NCBI GenBank assembly: GCA_036389335.1
Contig: DASVQC010000032.1
Location: 1 to 64,000, forward strand
Reading direction: 5' to 3'
DNA: 64,000 bases
DNA from: JAIVGV01 sp036389335
GTDB lineage: Bacteria > Acidobacteriota > Blastocatellia > Pyrinomonadales > Pyrinomonadaceae
The stretch's first letter is position 1; every line of letters begins with the position of its first letter. The notes under the pieces are model-generated. The model had not been told where the DNA came from. It worked only from the letters and a program-made list of their open reading frames with translations, and did not search any database. The translations under genes were made by a program, and so were the position numbers. Shown piece by piece: positions 34,839 to 43,089 of the stretch.

Positions 34839-35666
34839 TTTTCTAAATCTGACTTCCGCGTCGCCGAAGCCGACCACGTCGCCGTCTTCGAGATGGCGGG
34901 CCTCGCCGTAGGCGATGCGCCGCCCGTTGATGAATGTGCCGTTGGTCGAGCCCGTGTCGGAGACGAGCAGCGTGCCCTCGCGGTTCATCAGCAGCGCCGC
35001 GTGAATCTTCGAGACGCTCGGATGGTTCAAATAGAGATCGCTGTCGGAGGCGCGCCCGACGTGCAGACGCCTGCCGCCCGGTCGGAACGCGAGCGGCACT
35101 TCGAGCGTCTCGTCGCCGACCGTGGCGCGCGCCACGACCCGCACGTCCTTCGGCGCGGCGATGTCGGCGGTCGGCACGTCGAGCTTTAACTCCGACGCGC
35201 GCCGTCGCTCCTCGTCCTCGCGCTTCAGCTCGTCCTCGAACTCGCCGAACGAGGGATCGACCGTGATGCCGCTCGTGAAGATGTCGACCACGGCCTCGAC
35301 CTTGACGGGCGCGAGCGTGCGCAGCCGCGCGTCGTTGATGTGGTCGATGGCGGCGGCGAGCACCTCGTTCTCAAGCTCGCGGATCGCCTCGGTCGGGGCC
35401 TCGGAGTGCGTGCCCCACTCGACCTTGAGCCGCATCAGGTGCGGCGCGATGCGACCGCGGCGCGGGTCTTCGCGCACGCGCTCGTCGATAAGGCGCGTCA
35501 TGCGCTCGATGAGCCGCGAGGTGGTGAAGGCCGCCGCCGCGTCGCCCTCGCGACCGAGCTTGCGATCCACCGCCGCGCCGACGCGGTCGAAGACGCGGCG
35601 CAGGAGCCGCTCGACCATCGCCTCGTCGCGCTTCGGGCCGTCGGCCTTTTTTTCGGGCTTGTCCAT
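34833..35666 (-). CDS. FHA-domain protein, first gene of the cell-wall kinase locus
   Basis: I start at 35666 (MDKPEKKADG); a longer reading from 35762 has no support. The 277-residue product has an N-terminal helical domain (about 15-90, RLIERMTRLIDERVREDPRRG, cited as RLIERMTRLIDERV) similar to that of FhaA proteins. Residues 185-277 form an FHA domain: LHVGRASDSDLYLNHPSVSKIHAAL (LHVGRASDSD and VSKIHAAL) and DTGSTNGTFINGRRI. It likely binds phosphothreonine on targets of the kinase encoded four genes downstream. The stop codon TGA lies in the heptad element. Confidence 0.85.
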   Translation of the reverse strand: MDKPEKKADGPKRDEAMVERLLRRVFDRVGAAVDRKLGREGDAAAAFTTSRLIERMTRLIDERVREDPRRGRIAPHLMRLKVEWGTHSEAPTEAIRELENEVLAAAIDHINDARLRTLAPVKVEAVVDIFTSGITVDPSFGEFEDELKREDEERRRASELKLDVPTADIAAPKDVRVVARATVGDETLEVPLAFRPGGRRLHVGRASDSDLYLNHPSVSKIHAALLMNREGTLLVSDTGSTNGTFINGRRIAYGEARHLEDGDVVGFGDAEVRFRKP

Positions 35667-35890
35667 AATCTCAAATACGCCCCGGCGGCGCGCAGGTTTG
35701 GTCGTGCGTGAACGCGGGGGGCAAACTGTAACACGCGCGACGCGCGAGCTGCCGCGCCGCAATAGGGGAGGGAACTTTTCGTCGAATTACGTGCTGGCTT
35801 ATTCTAAAGGCAAAAGCCGAAAGTTATAAAGGGGAAAAACGACACCCGCCCCCGGCGCGGGTTTTCGGCGGCTTCCTGATTCGATTTCTA

Positions 35891-35966
35891 CTCCGTGCCC
35901 CTCCGTGTCCTCCGTGGTTAATTTGATCGGAGACATTAATCACGGAGGACACGGAGGGGCACGGAG
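35891..35966. repeat. Palindromic element, CTCCGTG word (family B)
   Basis: The 30-bp arms at 35891-35920 and 35937-35966 match in 29 positions with a 16-bp loop. It lies between two minus-strand genes. The rest of the 35667-36019 spacer has an AT-rich patch near 35785-35835 that may hold a minus-strand promoter for the FHA-pbpA-rodA run, but no clear boxes. Confidence 0.88.
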
Positions 35967-36019
35967 GAAAGCCGAAACTAGGCGACTATTCGTTTCTCGC
36001 GGGCTGGCCGCTTAAGCCT

Positions 36020-36814
36020 TTACGGGAATCCGCGCTGGCGCGCCGCCTCGTAGAGCACGACGCCGAGCGCGACCGCGACGTTCAGGCTCTCGACCGGCGC
36101 GCGCATCGGAATCCTGACGCGCTCGCCCGCGGCTGCGACTTCCTCCGCCGTCAGGCCGCCGCCCTCCGGGCCGCAGAGGACGGCGTGCGCGCCGCGCCAG
36201 TCGATCTCGGTGTGAGACTTCGCCGCGCCGAGGTCGGTGGCGACCACTTTGATCCCGCGCGCGCCGCACCACGCCGTCACCTCTTCGAGCGCCGCGCCCG
36301 ACCACAGCGGCAGGCGGAAACTCGATCCCATCGCGCTGCGCAGGGCCTTCGGCGAGAGCAGGTCGGTCGAGCCCGCCGTGGCGACGACGCCCGCCGCCCC
36401 CGCCGCCTCCGCCGCGCGCAGCATCGCGCCCGCGTTGGAAGGATTACTTACGCCGTGCAGGACGACGAGCAGCGGCGCGTCGCCGACGGCACGCTCGAAC
36501 GTCGCGCGGTCGCACGCGGGGCGGCGCGCGAGCAGGACGATGCCCTGCGGCGTCCGCGTGTCGGCGACGGATTCGAGGACGCCCTCCGACACCTGCGTGA
36601 GGCGCGCGCCTGTGCGGCGCAGCTCTTCGAGGAGCGGCGCGGCGCGTGCGTCGGAGTCGATCCTGCCGGTGAAGAGAACGTCTTCGATCCGGAGGCGGGA
36701 GCGCGCCGCCTCTTCGCACAGGCGCACGCCCTCGACGAAGACGAGCGCGCCATCGCGCCCCTCGCGCGCGTCGCGGGCGCGTTGGGCGAGCGGGTTTTTG
36801 CGGCTCGTGATCAT
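36020..36814 (-). CDS. SpoU/TrmH-family RNA 2'-O-methyltransferase
   Basis: The 264-residue enzyme begins MITSRKNPLAQRARDARE at 36814; the reading frame extends upstream to 37123 but would overlap the next gene on the other strand. Residues 10-85 form the RNA-binding substrate domain (VFVEGVRLCEEA). The SPOUT knot domain has all three motifs: LHGVSNPSNAGAMLRAAEA, LCGPEGGGLT and PVESLNVAVALGVVLYEA. It transfers methyl from S-adenosylmethionine to a ribose in rRNA or tRNA. The target is not predictable from sequence alone. Confidence 0.93.
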   Translation of the reverse strand: MITSRKNPLAQRARDAREGRDGALVFVEGVRLCEEAARSRLRIEDVLFTGRIDSDARAAPLLEELRRTGARLTQVSEGVLESVADTRTPQGIVLLARRPACDRATFERAVGDAPLLVVLHGVSNPSNAGAMLRAAEAAGAAGVVATAGSTDLLSPKALRSAMGSSFRLPLWSGAALEEVTAWCGARGIKVVATDLGAAKSHTEIDWRGAHAVLCGPEGGGLTAEEVAAAGERVRIPMRAPVESLNVAVALGVVLYEAARQRGFP

Positions 36815-36917
36815 CTCGGGAGGCCCGCGGCGCGCGCGCCGGTCGGCTTTACGCGCGTCGTCGCCGCGTTGTACAAAACTCACTGATCGTGCGACGCCGG
36901 GGCGGGGGTGATTATAG

Positions 36918-37280
36918 ATGAAGCGGCGCGTCCTTGTGGCGGTGGAAGACCTTTTATTCGCGTCGAAGATTCGCGGGGCGGCTGAGTCGCTGGGCGTCGA
37001 GTACGACACGGCGCGCAGCGTCGAAGCGGCGGCGGCGAAAGCCAAGACGGATCCGCCCTCGGTCGTCGTCGCCGATCTCCACGGGCTGCGCTGCGATCCC
37101 TTCGCGCTGGCGGAGACCTTCAAAGCCGACGCCGAGCTGCGCGCCGTCCCGCTCGTCGGGTTCTTCTCCCACGCCCAGACCGAGCTGCGCGAGCGCGCCC
37201 TCGCCGCGGGGTTCGATCAGGTTCTCCCGCGCTCGGCTTTCACGCAGAGGCTCCACGAGATTCTCGGCGGGGGATCGTGA
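36918..37280 (+). CDS. Stand-alone receiver-like protein
   Basis: The 120-residue product has the CheY-like fold. VLVAVEDLLFASKI holds one acidic residue at the first site, VVVADLHG provides the presumed phospho-acceptor Asp near residue 54, and PLVGFFSHAQTE is the fourth strand. The invariant lysine after strand five is replaced by Arg in VLPRSAF, so phosphorylation-driven switching may be lost or altered. It is transcribed divergently from the methyltransferase gene and ends at a terminator. No histidine kinase is nearby. Confidence 0.75.
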   Translation: MKRRVLVAVEDLLFASKIRGAAESLGVEYDTARSVEAAAAKAKTDPPSVVVADLHGLRCDPFALAETFKADAELRAVPLVGFFSHAQTELRERALAAGFDQVLPRSAFTQRLHEILGGGS

Positions 37281-37321
37281 AATCCGCCCGCCCGACGACG
37301 AACGCGAATCGCTGAAAAATC

Positions 37322-37352
37322 AAGGGCGTCGGCCCGAGCTGCCGACGCCCTT
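37322..37352. terminator. Bidirectional terminator
   Basis: AAGGGCGTCGGC at 37322-37333 pairs perfectly over 12 bp with GCCGACGCCCTT at 37341-37352 around a 7-nt loop. It lies between the convergent receiver-like and DAHP synthase genes. A short TTAACTT run follows on the plus strand. Confidence 0.85.
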
Positions 37353-37377
37353 AACTTCATCCGAAGCGGCGCATGCT

Positions 37378-38397
37378 TTAGCCGACCGCGGCGGGCGTGA
37401 CGACCTCGTGGATGGCGCGCACGTCGGCGACCAGCCGCTCGTACTGTTCGAGCGTGAGCGCCTGCGCGCCGTCCGAGAGCGCGCGCTCGGGCTGATCGTG
37501 AACCTCTATGATGAGCCCGTCCGCGCCGACGGCGACGCCCGCGCGGGCGAGCGGCGCGACCATGTAGTTGTGGCCCGTCCCGTGCGAGGGATCGACCACG
37601 ACGGGCAGGTGCGAGACGCGGCGCACCGCCGGGACGGCGGAGAGATCGAGCGTGTTGCGCGTGTGCTGCGCGAAGGTGCGGATGCCGCGCTCGCAGAGGA
37701 CGACGTTGTAGTTGCCCTCCGACATGATGTACTCGGCGGCGAGCAGCCACTCGTCGAGCGTCGCCGACAGGCCGCGCTTGAGCAGCACGGGGAGGTGCGA
37801 GCGCCCGGCGCGGCGCAGCAGGGAGAAGTTCTGCATGTTGCGCGCGCCGAGCTGGATCACGTCGCCGTATTTCTCGACCATGTCGACGCCGTGATCGTCG
37901 AGCGCCTCGGTGACGATCTTCAGGCCGTAAGCCTCGCGCACCTCCGCGAGAATCTTCAGGCCCTCCTCGCCGAGCCCCTGGAAGGCGTAAGGCGAGGTGC
38001 GCGGCTTGAACGCGCCGCCGCGGAAGAAGCGCACGCCGCTGCGCCTGACCGCCTCGGCGACGGCGAACGCCTGCGCGTGACTCTCGATGGCGCAGGGCCC
38101 GGCGATGATCGCCAGCTCGTCGCCGCCTATCGCGGCGTCGCCCACGCGCACGACCGTCTTTTCGGGCCGGAGGTCGAGCGTGATCAGCTTGTAGGGCTTC
38201 GTCACGCGGATCGCCTCGCCCACGCCGCGCAGGTTCTCGAAGTGGGAGGGATCGACCGCGCCTTGATTGCCGGTGATGGCGATGGCGGTGCGCGTCGCGC
38301 CCGGCAAGGGGTGGGCGCGGAAGCCCAAATCTTTCACGACGCGGAGCACGTCCTCGATCTCGCGCTCCGTCGCGTCGGCTTTCATTACGATTAACAT
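37378..38397 (-). CDS. aroF: 3-deoxy-7-phosphoheptulonate synthase (type I-beta)
   Basis: This enzyme condenses phosphoenolpyruvate and erythrose 4-phosphate in the first step of aromatic amino acid synthesis. Residues 1-70 form the ferredoxin-like regulatory domain typical of the beta subtype (MLIVMKADATEREIEDV). The barrel has IIAGPCAIES, FFRGGAFKPRTSPYAFQGLG, IQLGARNMQNF, PVLLKRGLSATLDEWL, VVDPSHGTGHN and DGLIIEVHDQPERALSDG. The 339-residue length is usual. The N-terminal domain suggests feedback control by an aromatic amino acid. Confidence 0.95.
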   Translation of the reverse strand: MLIVMKADATEREIEDVLRVVKDLGFRAHPLPGATRTAIAITGNQGAVDPSHFENLRGVGEAIRVTKPYKLITLDLRPEKTVVRVGDAAIGGDELAIIAGPCAIESHAQAFAVAEAVRRSGVRFFRGGAFKPRTSPYAFQGLGEEGLKILAEVREAYGLKIVTEALDDHGVDMVEKYGDVIQLGARNMQNFSLLRRAGRSHLPVLLKRGLSATLDEWLLAAEYIMSEGNYNVVLCERGIRTFAQHTRNTLDLSAVPAVRRVSHLPVVVDPSHGTGHNYMVAPLARAGVAVGADGLIIEVHDQPERALSDGAQALTLEQYERLVADVRAIHEVVTPAAVG

Positions 38398-38404
38398 AAA
38401 ATTC

Positions 38405-38478
38405 CAGCTTTCGGCTTATAGCTTTCAGCTTTCGGCTTTGACTCGTGTTTCCTTCGACCGAAACTCAAAGCTGAAAAC
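38405..38478. repeat. Heptad element, AGCTTTC/GGCTTAT word
   Basis: The left side (38405-38440) has tandem AGCTTTC-type heptads. The right side (38461-38478) has the partial complement CAAAGCTGAAAACC. It sits upstream of the DAHP synthase start and would be in its leader. Confidence 0.7.
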
Positions 38479-38496
38479 CGTCTTCGCGTCGCGTCA

Positions 38497-38525
38497 ATAT
38501 TAATATACGTCGCCGCGCGGTTAAA
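38497..38525 (-). promoter_or_regulatory. Candidate promoter for the DAHP synthase gene
   Basis: On the minus strand TTTAAC (38520-38525) and TAATAT (38497-38502) are 17 bp apart. The -35 box is weak. This is the most AT-rich part of the spacer. Confidence 0.4.
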
Positions 38526-38560
38526 GGCGTGGCGCGCCGCCGCCCATAACCCGCCGCGCC

Positions 38561-40648
38561 TCACATCCGGTCGGGAACGTCGATGCCGAGCGTGGCGAGG
38601 GCCTCGGTCAGGCGGTCGCGGGCGAGCGCGGCGACGGCGATGAGCACGTTGCGGCGCGCGGCGTTCTCCTCGGCGAGGATGCGGTGGCGGTGGTAGAAGA
38701 GGTTGAAGGCGCGCGCGAGCTGGAAGGCGTACTTCGCGAGGTGCGCGGGCTCGGCCTGCGAAGCGGCCTGCGCGAGCGCGTCGGCGAGCCTGCCGCCGAG
38801 CGAGGCGAGCGCCCACAGCTCGTCGCCGCCCTCGCCCGCGAAGACCTCGCGGACTTCGCCCGCGACCCTTTCGTCGTCCGCCGCGCCGCCGACGAAGCGG
38901 GCCGACTCGGCGCGGCCCGCTTCGTCGAGCTTGCGGAAGATCGAGTTGGCGCGCACCGCCGCGTACTGGCAATAGGGGCCGGTCTCGCCCTCGAAGGAGA
39001 GCGCCTCGCGGAAGTCGAAGGCGATGATCGAGTTGCGCGTCCACTTGAGCAGGAAGTAGCGGAGCGCGCCGACGGCGACGAGGTGCGCGGTCTTGCGCCT
39101 CTCGTCGTCGGCCAGATCGGGGTGGCGCGCGGCGACCTCGGCGAGCGCGCTCGACTCGATCTTGTCGATCAGATCGTCGGCCTTCACGCCGAGGCCCCGC
39201 CGCCCGCTCATCTCGATGTGCGGGCGCGCGCGATCCTCGGGGCCCAACTCGATGCCCAGCTCTTCGCACGCGGCGGGCGAGAGCGCGACGACCTCGTAGT
39301 CGAGGTGGACGCTCCGCTCGTGCGCGGCCTGCGAGGTGACGGCGGCCGTGCCCTTCTGCACCACCTCCTGCGTGTACGACTGCCGCGTGTCGATGACGTT
39401 GTAGACGACGCGCCCGCCGCCGAACTGCGGTCGCCCTCCCGGCGGGCCGCCGCCGGTCGCGTCGCTCGTCGTGATCCAGACCTCGTGGCCGTCTTCGTAG
39501 GCGTGGAAAGGCTTGTAATGAAAGTCGAGCCCCAGCTCGCCGAGCTTCCAGAGCTGGTAGGCGATGTCCTTGCCCGCGTACGTCACCGTGCCGTTCGAGC
39601 GGACGATGATCTTGTCGGCCTCGTGCTCGTCGGTGCTCGCGTGGAGATCGGTCGGCAGCACCCAGCAGCCCGCGTGCTTGCCTTCGGTCTCGAAGCGGAT
39701 CGCGCCCGTCTCCTTCAGCCGCCCGAAGGCCCTCTCCCAGAAGCCGAGCTTGAGGATGTCCGACTCGCGCGGGAGGAGATCGTACTCGACGCCGAGCCGC
39801 AGCATCGTCTTCAGGTGACACTCGACGACGCGGGTGGCGACGTAGTCGGCGAGTTCGGCCGTCGGGTTGTCGCCCGCTTCGAGCGCGTGCAGCGTCTCGA
39901 CGCGCAGTTTTAATAACTCGGGGTCGGGCTTCGCCTCCGCGTCGCCGTGCCGGTAGAAGAGGCCGACGCGCGCGTACAAGTCCCAGCAGTAAAAGTCGAA
40001 GGGGCGTCCGGGCGGGAGCCCCTCGTCGAGGCGGCGCACGTCGGAGAGCGTCATGCGTTCGAGGTGCTGGAAGCCGACGACCACGTCCGCCACCTGCACG
40101 CCCGTGTTGTCGATGTAGTTATCCACCTCGACCGACTCGCCCGACGCGCGCAGGACGCGCACGAACGTGTCTCCGAGCACGGCGTTGCGGAGGTGGCCGA
40201 TGTGGGCCGCCTTGTTCGGGTTGATGTTCGTGTGCTCGACGATGACCTTCCCCCGCGAGCCTTCCGGCCAGCGCCCGCCGTCGGCGCGGGCCTCCCCGCG
40301 GGCCTCGCCCCCCCCCGCGAGGCGGGCGAACACCGCGGCGCGGTCGTAGAAGACGTTGATGTAGCCCGCGCCCGCGACCTCGACGCGCGAGACGCCCGGC
40401 TCCTGTTCGAGCGCGGCGCGCAGCTCTTCGGCGATGGCGCGCGGGTTCTTCTTCTCGCCCGTCGCCTGCTTGATGCGCTTCGCCAGCTCGAAGGCGACGG
40501 GGAAGGCGAGATCGCCCAGCTCCGTGCGCGGCGGTATCTCGGCGCTGATGGTTTCGAGCGCGACGTCGAAACGCTCCCGCGCCGTCTCGCGCACGCGCTC
40601 GCGCAAAGACTCGGCGAGGTTCGACCGTTCAGGCTTCTCGTTCGTCAT
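38561..40648 (-). CDS. argS: Arginyl-tRNA synthetase
   Basis: The 695-residue class I synthetase charges tRNA-Arg. The N-terminal additional domain (about 1-110) recognises the D-loop and the HIGH motif appears in PNKAAHIGHLRNAVLGD. The KMSKS position reads GRRGLGVKADDL, a degenerate form common in ArgS. The C-terminal DALR anticodon-binding domain starts at about 560, with AFQLARAFNLFYHRH. It is over 100 residues longer than the E. coli enzyme; visible inserts are a Gly/Arg/Ala stretch at about 118-132 and GGGPPGGRPQFGGG at about 395-410. AGTATA at 40704-40709 may be a minus-strand -10 box. Confidence 0.94.
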   Translation of the reverse strand: MTNEKPERSNLAESLRERVRETARERFDVALETISAEIPPRTELGDLAFPVAFELAKRIKQATGEKKNPRAIAEELRAALEQEPGVSRVEVAGAGYINVFYDRAAVFARLAGGGEARGEARADGGRWPEGSRGKVIVEHTNINPNKAAHIGHLRNAVLGDTFVRVLRASGESVEVDNYIDNTGVQVADVVVGFQHLERMTLSDVRRLDEGLPPGRPFDFYCWDLYARVGLFYRHGDAEAKPDPELLKLRVETLHALEAGDNPTAELADYVATRVVECHLKTMLRLGVEYDLLPRESDILKLGFWERAFGRLKETGAIRFETEGKHAGCWVLPTDLHASTDEHEADKIIVRSNGTVTYAGKDIAYQLWKLGELGLDFHYKPFHAYEDGHEVWITTSDATGGGPPGGRPQFGGGRVVYNVIDTRQSYTQEVVQKGTAAVTSQAAHERSVHLDYEVVALSPAACEELGIELGPEDRARPHIEMSGRRGLGVKADDLIDKIESSALAEVAARHPDLADDERRKTAHLVAVGALRYFLLKWTRNSIIAFDFREALSFEGETGPYCQYAAVRANSIFRKLDEAGRAESARFVGGAADDERVAGEVREVFAGEGGDELWALASLGGRLADALAQAASQAEPAHLAKYAFQLARAFNLFYHRHRILAEENAARRNVLIAVAALARDRLTEALATLGIDVPDRM

Positions 40649-40774
40649 GTCGTTGGCGGGCGCGCCGCCGCCGAAGTGAATGGCGCGCGCCGGAAAAGTG
40701 GAAAGTATAGCGCAACCGTTTTACGCGACCCTAACCGAGCCGCGCCGAGGCGGAATTAAACGCGAGATAATTAA

Positions 40775-40870
40775 GATTCACCACAGAGGCACAGAGAACA
40801 CAGAGCTAACACGGAGGAAAGATTTAAACTCTGTGCCCCCTCCGTGATCTCTGTGCCTCTGTGGTGAATC
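40775..40870. repeat. Palindromic element, CTCCGTG/CTCTGTG word (family B)
   Basis: Outer arms of 22 bp (40775-40796 and 40849-40870) are exact complements, and the inside carries further CTCCGTG/CACGGAG words. It lies between divergent genes (argS and the Sir2 gene), where a terminator would make no sense. The remaining 40649-40974 spacer holds promoter-like boxes only. Confidence 0.87.
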
Positions 40871-40928
40871 CCGCTCCGCCCTAACACAACATGAAACTGA
40901 ATCACTACCCGCGCCGAAAGTCGCCTCC

Positions 40929-40959
40929 TTGACACCGCGCCGCCGCGCTCTGCTACCAT
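40929..40959 (+). promoter_or_regulatory. Candidate promoter for the Sir2-larC pair
   Basis: TTGACA at 40929-40934 is a perfect -35 box. The best -10, TACCAT at 40954-40959, is 19 bp away, slightly long. The start codon lies at 40975, so the leader would be very short. Confidence 0.45.
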
Positions 40960-40974
40960 CGCCGACAACTTTCG

Positions 40975-41721
40975 ATGAGCACGCGCACACAGACAGACAG
41001 GCTCGAAGAAGTCCGCGCGAGGCTGCGGGCGGCCCGCCGCGTCTTCGCGCTGACGGGCGCGGGCGTCTCCGCCGAGAGCGGCGTGCCCACCTTCCGCGGC
41101 GGCGGCGACGCGGCGGTCTGGAAGGGGATGCCGTTCTACGAAATCTCATCCGCCGGGATGGTCGAGCGCGACCTGCCCGAAGTCTGGGCGTGGTTCGACT
41201 ACCGCCTCGGCGTCCTGAAAGACCTGCGACCGAACCCCGCCCACGAGACGCTCGCGCGCTGGCAGGGGCGCTTCGATCAGTTCACGCTCGCCACGCAGAA
41301 CGTCGACGGGCTGCACCGCGCCGCCGGCTCGCGCGACGTGCTTGAGCTGCACGGCAACGTCTGGGCGGCGCGCTGCGCGGCCTGCGGCGCGCGCACGGAC
41401 GTCCGCACGCTCGACAAACAGGAGCGCCCGCCCGCGTGCCCCGGCTGCGGCTCGCCGATGCGCCCCGACGTGGTGCTGTTCGGCGAGATGCTGCCCGCGG
41501 GGGTCTTCCAGCGCGCCGCCGCCGCGGCCTCGCGCGCGGAGGTCTGCTTCGTCGTCGGCACGTCCGCGATTGTTTACCCGGCGGCGGGCCTGCCGGAAGT
41601 CGCCAAGCGCGCGGGCGCGTTCCTCGTCGAGGTCAACCCGGAAGACACCCCGCTCACGCGCCTGTGCGACGTCTCGCTCCGCGGTCGCGCGGGCGAACTG
41701 CTGCCGCTCTTGGACGACTGA
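40975..41721 (+). CDS. cobB: Sir2-family NAD-dependent protein deacylase
   Basis: The 248-residue sirtuin removes acyl groups from protein lysines using NAD. It has GAGVSAESGVPTFR at 28-41, QNVDGLH, the catalytic His126 in LELHGNVW, and a zinc site of Cys134, Cys137, Cys155 and Cys158. A Tyr and Arg that mark desuccinylases in CobB would lie around WAWFDYRLG (Tyr76, Arg77), suggesting class III activity. Its stop codon overlaps the larC start codon, so the two are coupled. Confidence 0.93.
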   Translation: MSTRTQTDRLEEVRARLRAARRVFALTGAGVSAESGVPTFRGGGDAAVWKGMPFYEISSAGMVERDLPEVWAWFDYRLGVLKDLRPNPAHETLARWQGRFDQFTLATQNVDGLHRAAGSRDVLELHGNVWAARCAACGARTDVRTLDKQERPPACPGCGSPMRPDVVLFGEMLPAGVFQRAAAAASRAEVCFVVGTSAIVYPAAGLPEVAKRAGAFLVEVNPEDTPLTRLCDVSLRGRAGELLPLLDD

Positions 41722-42902
41722 TGCGCCTACTCTATTTCGACTGCTTCGCCGGCGCGAGCGGCGACATGATCCTCGGCGCGCTCGTCGGCGCGGGCGCGGA
41801 CGGGCGCGCCCTGCGCGAGCAGCTCGAACTGCTCGACGTTTCCAACTTCGACGTTTCGTTCTCGACCGTTGACCGCTCCGGCATCAGCGCGACGCGCGCC
41901 GTCGTCCGCACCGACGACGAGCAGAAGCACCGCCACCTCAGCACCATCCTCAAGATCATCGAACGCTCGCGCCTGTCGGCGGGCGTGAAGTCGCGCGCCG
42001 CCCGCATCTTCACGCGACTGGCCGAGGCCGAGGCGCGCGTGCATAACGTCCCCGCCGAGTCGATCCACTTCCACGAGGTCGGCGCGATGGACGCGATCAT
42101 CGACGTGGTGGGCGCGTGCGTCTGCTTCGACCTGCTCAAGGTCGAGCGCTTCGCCTCGTCGCCGCTGCACGTCGGCAGCGGCACGGTCGAGATGGCGCAC
42201 GGGCGTTTCCCCGTCCCGCCGCCCGCGGTCGTCGAGCTGCTGCGCGACGCGCCGACCTACGCGACCGACATCGCGGGCGAGCTGGTGACGCCGACCGGCG
42301 CGGCGATCATCTCGACCGTCTGCGACGCGTTCGGCGCGATGCCCGCGATGCGCGTCGAGGGCGTGGGCTACGGCGCGGGCGGGCGCGAGTACGAGCGCTT
42401 CCCGAACGCGCTGCGCGTGATGGTGGGCGAGGCCGAGGGCGACGCCGCCGACGAGAGGCTCTACATGGTCGAGACGAACCTCGACGACGTTTCGCCGCAA
42501 GTCCTCGGGCACCTGATGGAGCGCGCCTTCGAGCGCGGCGCGCTCGACTGCTACTTCACGCCCGCGCAGATGAAGAAGAACCGCCCCGGCGTGCTCGTCT
42601 CCATCCTCTGCCGCCCCGCCGAGCGCGAGTCGATCTACAAACTGCTCTTCGACGAGACGACGACCATCGGCGTGCGCTCGCACGAGGTCGAGCGTCGCGC
42701 GCTGGCGCGCGAGTCCGTGCGGGTCGAAACACAGTTCGGCCCGATCCGCGTCAAGGTCGCGCGCTCGGGGGGGCGCGTCACCAACGCCACGCCCGAATAC
42801 GACGACTGCCGCGCCGCCGCGCGCAAGTTCGACGCGCCCCTGCGCGACGTCGAAGCCGCGGCGCGCGCCACGTACTTGAAGACCGTGACAGGTGACAGGT
42901 GA
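41721..42902 (+). CDS. larC: LarC-type nickel-pincer cofactor protein
   Basis: The 393-residue protein belongs to the LarC family, which inserts nickel (using CTP) into the pyridinium dithiocarboxylate cofactor of lactate racemase and related enzymes. Signatures are LLYFDCFAGASGDMILGALVGAG (cited as LYFDCFAGASGDMILGAL), ESIHFHEVGAMDAIIDVVG, PVPPPAVVELL and TPTGAAIIS. In Lactobacillus LarC is split by a programmed frameshift; here it is one continuous frame. LarA, LarB and LarE are not in the window. The final residues VTGDR are translated from the beginning of the downstream heptad element. Confidence 0.9.
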   Translation: MRLLYFDCFAGASGDMILGALVGAGADGRALREQLELLDVSNFDVSFSTVDRSGISATRAVVRTDDEQKHRHLSTILKIIERSRLSAGVKSRAARIFTRLAEAEARVHNVPAESIHFHEVGAMDAIIDVVGACVCFDLLKVERFASSPLHVGSGTVEMAHGRFPVPPPAVVELLRDAPTYATDIAGELVTPTGAAIISTVCDAFGAMPAMRVEGVGYGAGGREYERFPNALRVMVGEAEGDAADERLYMVETNLDDVSPQVLGHLMERAFERGALDCYFTPAQMKKNRPGVLVSILCRPAERESIYKLLFDETTTIGVRSHEVERRALARESVRVETQFGPIRVKVARSGGRVTNATPEYDDCRAAARKFDAPLRDVEAAARATYLKTVTGDR

Positions 42903-43078
42903 CAGGTGACAAGAAAGAGACGTGACTTGTGAATCGTGGCGGGTGACAGGGACGATAGGTGATGAGTGATGAGTAATGAGTAATGAGTGATGAGTGATGA
43001 GTGATGAGTTTGGATGTACTACTCAGGCTCGCGGCTCATCACTTCTGACCTGTCACCCGTCACGGTTTACCTGTCACG
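42885..43078. repeat. Large compound heptad palindrome, GTGACAG and ATGAGTG words
   Basis: GTGACAG words (42885-42955) are followed by seven GATGAGT/AATGAGT heptads (42961-43009). A short centre is followed by complements of the second word (CTCATCAC, 43035-43043) and then of the first (43046-43078). It starts inside larC and ends right at the GGAGG ribosome binding site of folE. Confidence 0.87.
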
Positions 43079-43089
43079 GAGGTTGATCT

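Noticed and set aside
36815..37123. N-terminal extension of the RNA methyltransferase
   Set aside because: The extension would overlap the divergent receiver-like gene, and its Ser/Arg-rich sequence does not belong to the family; the ATG at 36814 gives the normal length.
42961..43009. Replication origin or DnaA-box cluster in the heptad run
   Set aside because: The 7-bp words do not match the 9-bp DnaA box, and the same design recurs in many spacers.
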